Positions 1 to 9,173 of a DNA stretch of 64,000 nt are shown here, piece by piece. The stretch comes from JBCBWG01 sp038523925 (GTDB lineage: Bacteria; Pseudomonadota; Alphaproteobacteria; Rhizobiales; Hyphomicrobiaceae), in NCBI GenBank assembly GCA_038523925.1, contig JBCBIY010000002.1:248001-312000 (forward strand). The letters run 5' to 3'. Positions within the stretch are counted from its first letter, which is position 1; every line of letters starts with the position of its first letter. The position numbers and the translations under genes are program-made. The notes below the pieces were generated by a model. It was not told the origin of the DNA. It ran no database searches and was given only the letters and a program-made list of their open reading frames with translations.

Positions 1-62
1 AACCGCGCTTCGCCGTCGCTGAGGCGTTCACCATCAAGGCCAGTGATGAAGGCAGTCCGCAT
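1..62 (-). CDS. nagZ: beta-N-acetylhexosaminidase NagZ, N-terminal fragment
   Basis: Only the first 20 or so codons lie in the window. They read MRTAFITGLDGERLSDGEAR, which resembles the N-terminus of alphaproteobacterial NagZ (AFITGL-G-RL--DE). NagZ removes N-acetylglucosamine from anhydromuropeptides during peptidoglycan recycling in the cytoplasm. The gene follows the SPOR protein on the same strand with a gap of about 120 bases, as expected from the argS-SPOR-nagZ-scpA order in related genomes. No clear Shine-Dalgarno precedes the ATG. An in-frame GTG at position 107 is the alternative start. The call rests on a short stretch plus gene order. Confidence 0.6.
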   Translation of the reverse strand, partial: MRTAFITGLDGERLSDGEAR

Positions 63-182
63 GAAGCCGCGCGCCGGAATCGATTGCTGATCCGCAGAGG
101 GATGCACGCACCGCGGCTGGCGGTCAAAGGCACAACGTTCAGGCGCTTAAGCGCAAGCCCGAACGACGGGCCGTGCGCTCGC

Positions 183-1883
183 TCAGTAGGCCTTGACCCA
201 ACACCCTGTATAGCCCGCGGTGCGCAGCTTGCTACAGGTCTTGTTGGCCGCCGCGCGCGAACCTGGCGGGCCCACGACGACGCGGTACATCGTGCCAAGG
301 CCGCGCGATGATAGATCAGCCTTCTGCACGTCCGGAATGGCGCTGCTGAGCACGGTCCCGTAGCGCTGTCTGAGGTCCGCGAAGGCAGTCAACGCTGCGA
401 TCCGTGAATTCTGCGAGGCGAGCACTGCGACATAGCCGTTGGCGCCAGACGAGCCGGTCGACAGGTTTGACGTCTGCGGCGCCGCCGGCTGTTGCTGCGG
501 TGCGCGCGTAACAGCCGGAGCGGACGGCAAGGCTGCAATCTGATCGCGGCCCGGCAACGCGTTGCGGCTCGGCAGCGGCACAGGCCCGGTCCCGGCATCG
601 CTCGTGCGGGCGTTGATCACCGGCGCAGTGCCGCCAAGCGAAGCGGTTCGCGTCTCTTCGGTCGCGCGATCATCCGCCCGGTTGGTGATTTGCGGAATGC
701 GCGGGTTCGCGGGCTGCGTCGTCAGCACGCGCGGTTGAACGGGCGCTGCGCGGCCCGACGTGGATGTTGATGGTGCGGCAGGTGCGGCCTGCGGGGTCTG
801 CTGCGGCACGCCGACGATCGTCATCCCAGGCACGACAACGTCGTTGTTGCCTGACGGTGCCGGCTGCGCGCGCGTCGCAGGTGCTTCCGGCTCTGGTTTC
901 CGCGCTGAGGGTACGATCGTGCCATCCGGCCGCACATCGAGGACAGCGACGGGCTTCACGCGGCTGCGCGAGCGGTCTTCAGCAGCCGGCACGCCGCGGC
1001 CGTTGTCGAGCCGGCCGAGAAGCTTGCTGTCGGTATTCGCAAATTGCCGGCCGCCGGGCTTCTCAGGCGCGACCTTTGACGGGCCGCTGCCGGCCGCGAT
1101 CACCGGGCTTGCGCCAGCCTCGCCAGCACCGCCGCCGAACGTGCGCCAGCCATACGCGAGGCCGCCACCAATGGCGGCCGCGATTACGAGGGACGCCGCC
1201 ACGATGACGCCGCGCTTCCAGGCTGTGCCGCGCTCGGGCTCCTCGTCGTCGTAGTAATCGTCTTCGTACTCGTCGTCCGCGCCGTAGGCCTGCTCATGTG
1301 GCATGAGGCCCTGGCCGTCGCCCTGCGCCGCCTGCAAATCACCGGCCGCCGCATAAGGGTCGTAGCCATCGCCGCCAAACGCTGGCGCGGCTGCCGGGTG
1401 GTGGCCGCCATATTGGTCGAGCGAATAATCGTGCGGGTTGTTGGCCGCTGGCGGCGCGGTGTTCGGCCAGGCGTCGTCGAACGTCGAGCCGCGGAATGCA
1501 GGCGCGTCGGCGCGCGGCTGTTGTTGCTGGAAGGGGTCATACGTGCCGGGCTTTGCGGCGGTGAACCCGTTCGGGTCGGCGTAACCCTGATCGGCTGCCG
1601 GATGCTGTGGCGCGACTTCGTTCGGGTAGTAGTAGTCCGGTGCCGCGGCCTGCGCCGGTTCGGCTTGTGGCTGGAAGGCTTGCTCGTAGGTGGTCGCGGG
1701 CAGTGGCGGCTGTGCGAACGGGTCGTTTGTGTAGGCCGGCTCATGCGCGTGCTGAGCCGGGGTGCCCTGCGGCGGCAACGCGCTGTCGGCTTGCGCCTGC
1801 TCATGCGGCGAGGGCCTGCGCAGGCGGGACAGAAACTCGCGATCAAGCGGGCTCCCCCCAGACGGCTGATCTGTCCGCGACAT
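183..1883 (-). CDS. SPOR-domain membrane protein
   Basis: Predicted 566-residue bitopic inner-membrane protein. The first 200 residues are a Pro/Gln/Ala/Tyr-rich cytoplasmic region, followed by an acidic patch at 202-217. A transmembrane helix spans about 225-246 (GVIVAASLVIAAAIGGG). A long Pro-rich periplasmic linker leads to a C-terminal SPOR domain at about 485-566, starting GYVAVLASQ. SPOR domains bind denuded septal peptidoglycan, so a role in cell division or envelope remodelling is likely. It lies between argS and nagZ, as in other Hyphomicrobiales. The N-terminal start could be slightly different, but no better one is seen. Confidence 0.85.
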   Translation of the reverse strand: MSRTDQPSGGSPLDREFLSRLRRPSPHEQAQADSALPPQGTPAQHAHEPAYTNDPFAQPPLPATTYEQAFQPQAEPAQAAAPDYYYPNEVAPQHPAADQGYADPNGFTAAKPGTYDPFQQQQPRADAPAFRGSTFDDAWPNTAPPAANNPHDYSLDQYGGHHPAAAPAFGGDGYDPYAAAGDLQAAQGDGQGLMPHEQAYGADDEYEDDYYDDEEPERGTAWKRGVIVAASLVIAAAIGGGLAYGWRTFGGGAGEAGASPVIAAGSGPSKVAPEKPGGRQFANTDSKLLGRLDNGRGVPAAEDRSRSRVKPVAVLDVRPDGTIVPSARKPEPEAPATRAQPAPSGNNDVVVPGMTIVGVPQQTPQAAPAAPSTSTSGRAAPVQPRVLTTQPANPRIPQITNRADDRATEETRTASLGGTAPVINARTSDAGTGPVPLPSRNALPGRDQIAALPSAPAVTRAPQQQPAAPQTSNLSTGSSGANGYVAVLASQNSRIAALTAFADLRQRYGTVLSSAIPDVQKADLSSRGLGTMYRVVVGPPGSRAAANKTCSKLRTAGYTGCWVKAY

Positions 1884-1970
1884 AGCCTTCCCCTAACCAA
1901 GGCTCGGTGGCGCAGCGCGAGCTACCCCATCCGGTCTAAAACCTCGCCCCCAATGCAAGGCGACCAAAAC

Positions 1971-3728
1971 CTAGCGCATCTCGTCAGGTGCTTCGACACC
2001 CAATATACCCAATCCGGATTTAAGCACCGATTGGACGGACCTTGCGAGGGCCAAGCGCGCACATGTCAGGCCGTAGTCATCGTCGGCGATAAAGCGCAAA
2101 TGTGGCGAATCATTGCCTCGCGCCCACTGCCCGTGGAGGGCCGCTGCCACGTCATATAGGTACCTTGGAACCCGATGTGGCTCGCGATCGCGCGCGGCAC
2201 TTTCGACAAGCCGCGGGTAGCGCGAGAGCCTCTGCAGGAGGCCGCGTTCACCTGGGTCATCAAGCCGCGAGATATCCCCAGCCGCGGCCCGGACATCCGC
2301 CTCGGACAGGTTCGGGAACGCCGTTTCAGCGTTGCGGAACACCGATGCGATTCGCGCGTGCGCATACTGAACATAGAAGACCGGGTTGTCCTTCGACTGC
2401 TCAACGACCTTGGCGAGATCGAAATCAATCTGCGTGTCGGACTTGTTCATCAGCATCATGAAGCGCACGGGATCGCGGCCGACCTCATCGACGACGTCCT
2501 CGAGCGCGACGAACGTCCCCGCCCGCTTCGACATCTGAACCGGCACGCCGTCGCGCATGATCTTCACGAGGTTGCAGACCGGCGTATTGAAATCCGCCTT
2601 GCCGTCCGAAAGCGCACTCACGGCCGCCTTCAGCCGCGGAATGTAGCCGACGTGGTCGGCGCCAAGCACGTTGAAGTATGTGTCGAACCCGCGCGTCAGC
2701 TTGTTGTGGTGATAGCCGACGTCGTTTGCGAAGTAGGTGTACGTGCCGTCAGACTTCAAAAGCGCGCGGTCGACATCGTCGCCGAATTCCGTCGACTTAA
2801 AAAGCGTCTGCTCGCGGTCTTCCCACTCGTCGTCGTCGTGCCCCTTCGGACGCGGCAGCCGGCCCTCGTAGATGAGGCCTTTGCCCCGCAGAAGCGCGAT
2901 GGCGTCAGCGACATAGTCGCGCTCGCCAGACGTCAGGGAGCGCTCGGAAAAGAACACATCCTGGCGCACGCCAAGGCCCGCAAGATCGCCCTTGATCTTG
3001 TCCATCATAAACGCGATCGCCGTTTCGCGGCCGATCCGGATCTGCTCGCGCTCCGGCAGGTCCTTCAAGCCCTCCCCATGTTCAGCCTTCAAGAGTTCGC
3101 CGACTGGTTTGAGGTATTCGCCAGGGTAGTGGCCGTCCGGGATCTCAATCGTCTCGCCGAGCGCTTCGCGGTACCGCAGCACGGCGCTGAGCCCGAGCTT
3201 GTCGACCTGCGCGCCGGCATCGTTGATGTAGTACTCGCGCGAGACGTCATATCCGGCAGCTTCGAGTACGGCCGAAAGCACATCGCCGAAGACAGCGCCG
3301 CGGCAGTGGCCGACGTGCATGGGCCCGGTCGGGTTGGCGGAGACAAACTCGACCTGCACGCGCTGGCCGTCGCCGAGGCCGCTCCGCCCGAAGGCCGCCG
3401 GGTCATCGAGGATGGCCTGCAGCAGCGCGGCCCAGGCCGGATCAGCAAGCCGGACATTCAAAAAGCCCGGACCTGCGATATCGATGCTCGCCAGATCGTC
3501 GTCGGCGTCTAACTTGGCCTTGAGCAATTCTGCGATCTCGCGGGGCTTGCGTCCCGCGCGCTTGGCAAGCACCAGTGCCGCATTGATCGCGAAGTCCCCG
3601 TGTGACGGATCGCGTGGCTCCTGCACTTCGACGCCGCTCAGATCCAGATCGTCAGGCAGCGCCCCTTCGGATTTGAGCGCCTGAAGTGCGTCGTCGACTT
3701 TGCCAGCAATGCGGGTGAAGAGGTTCAT
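1971..3728 (-). CDS. argS: arginyl-tRNA synthetase
   Basis: 585-residue class I aminoacyl-tRNA synthetase that charges tRNA-Arg. The order is an N-terminal Arg-S additional domain (MNLFTRIAGKVDDAL onward), the catalytic domain with the HIGH-type motif HVGH at about 138-141 (ANPTGPMHVGH), a KMSKS-type loop seen as MSKRAG, and a C-terminal DALR anticodon-binding domain ending GILGVEAPDEMR. The frame is open 34 codons further upstream, but MNLF is the conserved family start and those extra residues look non-coding. It lies 76 bases after dgt and is probably co-transcribed with it. Confidence 0.97.
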   Translation of the reverse strand: MNLFTRIAGKVDDALQALKSEGALPDDLDLSGVEVQEPRDPSHGDFAINAALVLAKRAGRKPREIAELLKAKLDADDDLASIDIAGPGFLNVRLADPAWAALLQAILDDPAAFGRSGLGDGQRVQVEFVSANPTGPMHVGHCRGAVFGDVLSAVLEAAGYDVSREYYINDAGAQVDKLGLSAVLRYREALGETIEIPDGHYPGEYLKPVGELLKAEHGEGLKDLPEREQIRIGRETAIAFMMDKIKGDLAGLGVRQDVFFSERSLTSGERDYVADAIALLRGKGLIYEGRLPRPKGHDDDEWEDREQTLFKSTEFGDDVDRALLKSDGTYTYFANDVGYHHNKLTRGFDTYFNVLGADHVGYIPRLKAAVSALSDGKADFNTPVCNLVKIMRDGVPVQMSKRAGTFVALEDVVDEVGRDPVRFMMLMNKSDTQIDFDLAKVVEQSKDNPVFYVQYAHARIASVFRNAETAFPNLSEADVRAAAGDISRLDDPGERGLLQRLSRYPRLVESAARDREPHRVPRYLYDVAAALHGQWARGNDSPHLRFIADDDYGLTCARLALARSVQSVLKSGLGILGVEAPDEMR

Positions 3729-3804
3729 GGGCCTGTCCAGAGTTTGGCGGGCGTATCCTGTGGTCGCCACCGCGACGCCGGGCGTTTGCCGCCGGAGCCG
3801 CGCG

Positions 3805-5043
3805 CTAACGCAGTTCCGGGGTGGCGTCAAACAGGCGGCGATGCTCTGAGATCGCGAACCGGTCGGTCATGCCGGCCACGAAATCGCCAATCAGGCGCAA
3901 CCGGTCGCGGCCTTCAAGGCGCTGTTCTGTCTGGTGCCAATGGTCCGGCATGTCATCCGGGTTGGCGCGATAGTGCTTCACAAGATCGGCGATCACATCG
4001 CGGGCATCGTCCATCACGCGCATGACCCGTTGGTGCCGGTAAAGGTTTGCGAACAGAAACGTGCGCAGCGCCTCAAGCTTCGGCGAGAGGTCCGGCGAAA
4101 AGTACACCGTCGTCTGACCCGCGCCGCGAATGTCATCGGCTGTGTCCGGCGCAAGTGCCGCCAAACGGCGGCGGCCCTCGGCGACGACATCGGCGATCAA
4201 GATCGTGATAAGCTGCCGCGTGATCTCGTAGGCGTCGCGCGAGACATCGCGGTGCTCGCGCATCTCCAGCATGTCGAGGATCGGCGCGATGATCGCGACG
4301 TCCTCCAGATCCTTCGTCGTAATCAGCCCGGCGCGGATGCCGTCGTCAATGTCGTGCGTGCGCCAGGCAATGTCATCAGACACGGCCGCAACCTGCGCCT
4401 CAGCCGACGCGTAGGACCCGAGCTCGAGGTCCATGGTCTCCGAGAATGACTGCAGCGCGTTGACCATCGTCAGGTCCTCGGCCTCTCCGGGCGCGGCCGG
4501 CGGCCCGTTGTGCTTCACCAGCCCTTCCAGCGTCTCCCACGTCAGGTTCAGGCCATCGAAGCGCGGGTACTTCCGCTCAAGTGCTGTGACGACGCGGAAG
4601 CTCTGGACGTTATGGTCGAACCCGCCGCAGTCCGTCAGCGCGACATCAAGCGCCCGCTCGCCGGCGTGGCCGAACGGCGGGTGGCCGAGATCATGAGCCA
4701 ACGCGAGCGCTTCGGCGAGATCTTCATCAAGGCAAAGCTGGCGCGCGATCGTGCGGGCAATCTGTGCGACTTCGAGGCTGTGGGTCAGCCGCGTGCGGTA
4801 GTGATCGCCTTCGTGAAACACGAACATCTGCGTCTTGTAGGTGAGCCGCCGGAAGGCCGAGGCATGGACAATCCGGTCGCGGTCGCGTTGCAGGTGCGTC
4901 CGCGTGGGGCAGGCGCCCTCAGGAAAAACGCGCCCGCGGCTCGGGATTTCACCGGCAGCATAGGGCGCGAGCGCCCGCGCGCCCGGCCGAAGCGCCGCGC
5001 CGTAGTCGTAATGAGCGCCTGTAGCGGCAGCGCGGGTCAGCAT
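3805..5043 (-). CDS. dgt: deoxyguanosinetriphosphate triphosphohydrolase-like protein
   Basis: 412-residue HD-domain dNTP triphosphohydrolase, a family that releases tripolyphosphate from dGTP and other dNTPs. The HD metal site is visible as RTRLTHSLEVAQ, then ALAHDLGHPPFGHAGE, with a later EAQVAAVSDDIAW block. The ATG at 5043 (MLTRAAATGAHYDYG) is preferred over an upstream in-frame start because the extra 19 residues overlap the erpA promoter. It is divergent from erpA and followed by argS, the usual rhizobial arrangement. Confidence 0.93.
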   Translation of the reverse strand: MLTRAAATGAHYDYGAALRPGARALAPYAAGEIPSRGRVFPEGACPTRTHLQRDRDRIVHASAFRRLTYKTQMFVFHEGDHYRTRLTHSLEVAQIARTIARQLCLDEDLAEALALAHDLGHPPFGHAGERALDVALTDCGGFDHNVQSFRVVTALERKYPRFDGLNLTWETLEGLVKHNGPPAAPGEAEDLTMVNALQSFSETMDLELGSYASAEAQVAAVSDDIAWRTHDIDDGIRAGLITTKDLEDVAIIAPILDMLEMREHRDVSRDAYEITRQLITILIADVVAEGRRRLAALAPDTADDIRGAGQTTVYFSPDLSPKLEALRTFLFANLYRHQRVMRVMDDARDVIADLVKHYRANPDDMPDHWHQTEQRLEGRDRLRLIGDFVAGMTDRFAISEHRRLFDATPELR

Positions 5044-5081
5044 GCGTTCCGTCTCCGGGCCTTGGGCCAAACGAGCCCTGC

Positions 5082-5110
5082 TTGGCGGGATACCCGACAC
5101 AAACTATATT
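5082..5110 (+). promoter_or_regulatory. sigma70-like promoter of erpA
   Basis: TTGGCG at 5082-5087 and TATATT at 5105-5110 are separated by exactly 17 bases, close to the sigma70 consensus. This is an AT-rich patch in a GC-rich context, 40 bases before the erpA start and between the divergent dgt and erpA genes. A transcript starting near 5117 would have a leader of about 35 nt. Sequence match only. Confidence 0.6.
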
Positions 5111-5151
5111 TCAACCGAAGGACAGGCGAAATCGCGCCTGCGGAGGACATC

Positions 5152-5484
5152 ATGAGCGAACAGCCAGTTACCGTCACTGACAGTGCCGCCAAGCGGATCG
5201 CCGAGATCATCGCGTCAGAGGCCGACCCGAAGGTCCTGCGCCTCAGCGTCGAAGGCGGCGGCTGCACCGGGTTTCAGTACAAGTTTGATCTTGTTCAGAC
5301 CCGCGAAGACGATGACTTCGTGATCGAGAAGGGCGGCGCCACGGTCGTCATCGATCAGGTGTCTCTGCCGTTTGTCGCGGGATCTGAGATCGACTTTGTC
5401 GAGGAGCTGATTGGCGCGGCCTTCAAGGTCAACAACCCCAATGCGACGGCTGCTTGCGGCTGCGGCACGAGCTTTTCCGTCTGA
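5152..5484 (+). CDS. erpA: iron-sulfur cluster insertion protein ErpA
   Basis: 110-residue A-type Fe-S carrier of the HesB/IscA family, which delivers clusters to apo-proteins. The three conserved cysteines are visible in GGGCTGFQY and ATAACGCGTSFSV. Start ATG 5152 has the ribosome site CGGAGGAC at the right distance. It differs clearly from the second A-type carrier at 6899-7291 (sufA). Its stop codon overlaps the xthA start by one base, so the two genes are translationally coupled. Confidence 0.95.
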   Translation: MSEQPVTVTDSAAKRIAEIIASEADPKVLRLSVEGGGCTGFQYKFDLVQTREDDDFVIEKGGATVVIDQVSLPFVAGSEIDFVEELIGAAFKVNNPNATAACGCGTSFSV

Positions 5485-6305
5485 TGGCGACGGCGGCGCC
5501 AGAGGGCACGGATGCGCCGTCGCTGAAAATTGCGACGTGGAACATCAACGGGGTCAAGGCGCGGATCGAAACGGTCAAATCCTGGCTGGGCGAGACATCA
5601 CCCGATGTCGTCTGCCTGCAGGAAATCAAATCCATGACCGAGGCGTTCCCCGCGGGCGACTTCGAGGACCTTGGCTACAATGTCGCCGTTGCGGGCCAGA
5701 AGGGGTTCAACGGCGTCGCGATCCTCTCAAAGCAGCCCCTTGATGATGTCGTGACAGCGCTGCCGGGCGACGAGACAGACGAGCAGGCGCGCTACATCGA
5801 AGCCTCCGTGCCCCTCGGCGAGACTGTGGTCCGCGTCGCGTCGATCTACCTGCCGAACGGCAATCCGATTGGCACCGAGAAGTTTTCCTACAAGCTTGCA
5901 TGGATGGAGCGGCTCAACGCGCACGCAGCCAGCCTGCGCGATTGGGAAGTGCCGGTGGTTCTCGCCGGCGATTACAACGTCATTCCAGAGCCGCGCGACG
6001 CCAAGACGGCTGAGAACTGGACTGACGACGCGCTTTACCAACCGGGCTCACGCGACCATTGGAACGCAATCGCGAACCTTGGCTACACCGACGCGACGCG
6101 CGCAGCCCTGCAAGACGATGGCGTCTTCACGTTCTGGGATTACCAGGCCGGCGCCTGGCAGAAAAACAACGGCATCCGCATCGACTTTGCGATGCTGAGC
6201 CCTGAGGCGGTGGATCGGTTGGAGGCGACCGGCATCGATAAGCATGTGCGCGGCTGGGAGAAGCCGAGCGATCACGTGCCGGTGTGGGTAACGCTGGCCG
6301 CTTAG
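5484..6305 (+). CDS. xthA: exodeoxyribonuclease III
   Basis: 273-residue exonuclease III / AP endonuclease of the EEP superfamily, acting in base-excision repair. Visible motifs are IATWNINGVKAR, VCLQEIK (metal-binding Glu), GFNGVAILSK, VVLAGDYNVIPEP, RIDFAMLSP and a C-terminal PSDHVPVWV with the catalytic Asp-His. The ATG at 5484 overlaps the erpA TGA (TGATG), and its N-terminus MATAAPEG precedes the conserved core. It ends 21 bases from the convergent DUF924 gene. Confidence 0.95.
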   Translation: MATAAPEGTDAPSLKIATWNINGVKARIETVKSWLGETSPDVVCLQEIKSMTEAFPAGDFEDLGYNVAVAGQKGFNGVAILSKQPLDDVVTALPGDETDEQARYIEASVPLGETVVRVASIYLPNGNPIGTEKFSYKLAWMERLNAHAASLRDWEVPVVLAGDYNVIPEPRDAKTAENWTDDALYQPGSRDHWNAIANLGYTDATRAALQDDGVFTFWDYQAGAWQKNNGIRIDFAMLSPEAVDRLEATGIDKHVRGWEKPSDHVPVWVTLAA

Positions 6306-6326
6306 GATCAACGAACCAATCGCCGA

Positions 6327-6890
6327 TCAGAACCCGTTTGGTTTTTCTTCGAGGAACGCGCGCTCGTCTGCTGTCGACGTGCGGGCGAGCATCTCGTTGC
6401 GATGCGGAAAACGTCCGAACCGCGCGATCACATCGCGGTGGCGTTCGGCAAAGTCCGTGTAGACGTCGTCGCCCAGCGCGCTGATTAGGGCGACGGCGCG
6501 CTCCTGGTCGTCCAGGTCTTCGCTGTGCTCGAACGGCAGATAGAGAAACACGCGCTCATCGACGGTGAGTTCGCTGTCGAGACCGGCGGAGATCGCAGCA
6601 TCGGCAATGTCGCGCGCATAACCGTCCGTCGCAAACGCGTCAGCGGTTCCGCGGAACATGTTTCGAGGGAACTGATCGAGGACGATAACGGCTGAAAGCG
6701 CCACCCGCGCATCGGACAAGAACGACGCCGAAGGGCGACCAGCCAGCGTCTGATGCAAACTCTGGAAGCGATCGATGATGGCCCTGTCGGTCGCGTCGGA
6801 CGGCGCAAACCAACCCTTAGGTCCGACCTCCTCAAACCAAAACGCGTGAACCTCGTCGGCCCAAGTTTTGTCGGTTTTGGTGCCGGCCAC
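6327..6890 (-). CDS. DUF924 family protein
   Basis: 187-residue protein matching the DUF924 family by its pattern: FWFEEVGPKGWFAPSDATDRAI near the N-terminus, ALSAVIVLDQFPRNMFRGT in the middle and FLYLPFEHSEDLDDQERAV further on. Members are small alpha-helical proteins of unknown function, structurally TPR-like. It starts 8 bases after the end of sufA and is probably the last gene of the suf transcription unit. The link to Fe-S assembly is by position only. Confidence 0.9.
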   Translation of the reverse strand: MAGTKTDKTWADEVHAFWFEEVGPKGWFAPSDATDRAIIDRFQSLHQTLAGRPSASFLSDARVALSAVIVLDQFPRNMFRGTADAFATDGYARDIADAAISAGLDSELTVDERVFLYLPFEHSEDLDDQERAVALISALGDDVYTDFAERHRDVIARFGRFPHRNEMLARTSTADERAFLEEKPNGF

Positions 6891-6898
6891 TGAGGGAT

Positions 6899-7291
6899 TT
6901 ACGCCTTCTCGAATTCGGCGATGCGGCCGGGGTCAGCGGCCTTCAGCTCGACAGACTCGCCGCAGCCGCAAGCCGAGGTCTGGTTCGGGTTGTTGAAGAC
7001 GAACTGCGCCGACAGCTTGTCGACTTCGAAGTCCATCTCGGTGCCAAGCAAGTAGAGGATCGCCATCGGGTCGATGAGCACGCGTGCGCCCTTCTCCTCG
7101 ACGACCTCATCGTACTTGCCGGCTTCTCCCACCCAATCCATCGTGTATTCCATGCCCGCGCAGCCGCCTTTTGTTACGCCCAGCTTCAGCGCGTACGCAT
7201 CCGGCTTCGATGCCTTCAGCCGGAGGATTTGCTCGGCGGCGGCATCGGTCAGGCTCAGGACTTTCGGGCGTGCAGGCGCAGTGGCGGCCAT
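6899..7291 (-). CDS. sufA: SufA, A-type iron-sulfur carrier
   Basis: 130-residue HesB/IscA family scaffold or carrier. The conserved cysteines are in TKGGCAGMEY and NQTSACGCGESVEL. The ATG at 7291 (MAATAPARP) is chosen over one eight codons upstream because GGAG lies seven bases before it. It follows sufT by about 100 bases and precedes DUF924. In the Suf pathway it receives clusters from SufBCD and passes them to client proteins. Confidence 0.93.
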   Translation of the reverse strand: MAATAPARPKVLSLTDAAAEQILRLKASKPDAYALKLGVTKGGCAGMEYTMDWVGEAGKYDEVVEEKGARVLIDPMAILYLLGTEMDFEVDKLSAQFVFNNPNQTSACGCGESVELKAADPGRIAEFEKA

Positions 7292-7389
7292 GGGGTTGCT
7301 CCGGGTGGACCACATCTCTCACGCCTAAACATAAGCGATACCATTGAAGATTTCGAGACAGCCGTCCGACGGAGACCCGCGTCCCGCGC

Positions 7390-7845
7390 TCAGAACATGT
7401 TGAGCGCGAGCTTTGCTTCATCCGACATGCGGCCCATATCCCAGGGCGGATCGAACGTAAGGTTGACCGTCGCGCCGCTGACGCCCGGCACCGTATTGAC
7501 GGCGTTCTCGACCCAGATCGGCATTTCGCCGGCCACCGGGCAGCCCGGCGCCGTCAGCGTCATATCGACTGTCACGTGCCGATTGTCATCAAGATCGATC
7601 TTGTAGATCAACCCAAGTTCGTAAATGTCGGCCGGTATTTCCGGGTCGTAGACGGTCTTGATCGCAGCGACCAGATCAGCCGTCAGTTGCTCGAGTTCTT
7701 CCTGCGAGAACTTCGAGGCCTCGGCCGCATCGCTGACGTCGGCGACGTCTTTGCGATCCGCCGCCGAACGATCGACAAGCGTTGCCTGCTGCGCATCGGT
7801 CGCCTCCGGCTGCACGTCTGCTGTCAGCTTCTGGCTCTCGTCCAT
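7390..7845 (-). CDS. sufT: SufT, MIP18/DUF59 family Fe-S maturation protein
   Basis: 151-residue protein. A low-complexity acidic N-terminus of about 50 residues precedes a DUF59 domain: VYDPEIPADIYELGLIY, then DMTLTAPGCPVAGEMP with the conserved reactive Cys, and NLTFDPPWDMGRMSDEAKLALNMF. SufT acts with SufBCD in Fe-S cluster maturation, and the family is related to eukaryotic MIP18. It is located between sufS and sufA on the same strand. Confidence 0.92.
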   Translation of the reverse strand: MDESQKLTADVQPEATDAQQATLVDRSAADRKDVADVSDAAEASKFSQEELEQLTADLVAAIKTVYDPEIPADIYELGLIYKIDLDDNRHVTVDMTLTAPGCPVAGEMPIWVENAVNTVPGVSGATVNLTFDPPWDMGRMSDEAKLALNMF

Positions 7846-7881
7846 GGCTCATCTGGCTCCGTTGTCTGGCGCCGCGAACAT

Positions 7882-9156
7882 CTAGCCAAAGAGTTCGCGC
7901 GCCTTGTGCAGCGAGGCGACAAGTGTGTCGACATCCTCGCGGGTGTTGTAGACGCCGAACGATGCGCGGCACATTGCCGGGACATCATACCGCTCCATCA
8001 GCGGCTGTGCGCAATGATGGCCGGCGCGGATCGCGACTCCCGAGCGATCGACGATCATCGAGACGTCATGCGGGTGCATGCCGTCCACGTTGAACGCGAT
8101 GATCGCGCCCTTATCAGGCGTCTGGCCGTAGACGCTGACCCAGTTCAGTTCGGCGAACCGCGCCTGCGCATACTTCATGATTTCGTCTTCATGCGCCGCC
8201 ATGCGCTCAACGCCGATCTGCATCATGTAATCAAGCGCGGCGGCAAGCCCAACCGCTTCAACGATCGGCGGCGTGCCGGCTTCAAACCGGTTTGGGATGT
8301 CACCGTAAGTGATGCCGTCGAGCGTAACGCTCTCGATCATCGACCCACCGCCCAGGAACGGCGGCATCGCCTCCAGCAGGTCCTTCTTGCCGTGCAAGAT
8401 GCCGATGCCAGATGGACCGTAGACCTTGTGGCCGGAGAAGACGAAGAAATCGCAATCCATCGCCTGCACATCGATCGGGTCGTGCACCGCCGACTGGCAG
8501 CCGTCGATCAACACTTTCACGTCGTGCGCGTGGGCGATATCGCAGACCTCACGGACCGGCACGCGCGTGCCCGTCACGTTCGACATCTGCGTCAGCGCGA
8601 TCAGCTTCGTGCGCGGCGTGATCATCTTCTCAAGCTGATCAACGCGCAGCGTGCCGTCATCATCTATCGGCAGCCATTTAATGACCGCTCCGCGACGCTC
8701 ACGCAGAAAGTTCCAGGGCACGATGTTGCTATGGTGCTCGAGCACCGACAGGATGATCTCGTCGCCCTCCTCAACGTGCGAGCCGCCCCACGAATAGGCG
8801 ACGAGGTTGATCCCCTCCGTCGCGTTTTTCGTGAAGATGATCTCTTCCTGGTGGGCTGCGTTGAGGAACCGCTGCGTCGTCGTGCGGGCGTCCTCGTAGG
8901 CCTGCGTTGCCGCATTCGACAGGTAATGGATGCCGCGATGCACGTTTGCATATTCGTGGCGGATCGCGTGATCCATCGCCTCGATCACCGGCAGCGGCTT
9001 TTGCGCCGAGCCTGCGCTGTCGAGGAAGACGAGCGGCTTGTTGTTGACTTCGCGAAACAGGATCGGGAAGTCGGCGCGAATGCGGGCGACATCGAATGGC
9101 CGCTCGGTTTCGCTTGCCGGCGTCGATGGCCGTTCGCGTGTTGCAGTCATACCCAT
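7882..9156 (-). CDS. sufS: cysteine desulfurase SufS
   Basis: 424-residue PLP-dependent group II cysteine desulfurase that mobilises sulfur from cysteine for SufBCD. The PLP lysine is at about 244 in FFVFSGHKVYGPSG. The catalytic Cys is at about 382 in RAGHHCAQPLM, in the short-loop context typical of SufS. An N-terminal VFLDSAGSAQKP block is also present. The ATG at 9156 is preferred because AAGGA lies seven bases upstream. It starts 17 bases after the sufD stop. No sufE was seen in the window, so the sulfur-acceptor partner is elsewhere or replaced. Confidence 0.95.
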   Translation of the reverse strand: MGMTATRERPSTPASETERPFDVARIRADFPILFREVNNKPLVFLDSAGSAQKPLPVIEAMDHAIRHEYANVHRGIHYLSNAATQAYEDARTTTQRFLNAAHQEEIIFTKNATEGINLVAYSWGGSHVEEGDEIILSVLEHHSNIVPWNFLRERRGAVIKWLPIDDDGTLRVDQLEKMITPRTKLIALTQMSNVTGTRVPVREVCDIAHAHDVKVLIDGCQSAVHDPIDVQAMDCDFFVFSGHKVYGPSGIGILHGKKDLLEAMPPFLGGGSMIESVTLDGITYGDIPNRFEAGTPPIVEAVGLAAALDYMMQIGVERMAAHEDEIMKYAQARFAELNWVSVYGQTPDKGAIIAFNVDGMHPHDVSMIVDRSGVAIRAGHHCAQPLMERYDVPAMCRASFGVYNTREDVDTLVASLHKARELFG

Positions 9157-9173
9157 GACGTCGTCCTTAATCT

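Noticed and set aside
6306..6360. Bidirectional terminator between xthA and DUF924
   Set aside because: An AACCAA/TTGGTT pairing followed by a T-run exists, but the loop is about 20 bases and the stem lies partly in the DUF924 coding end.
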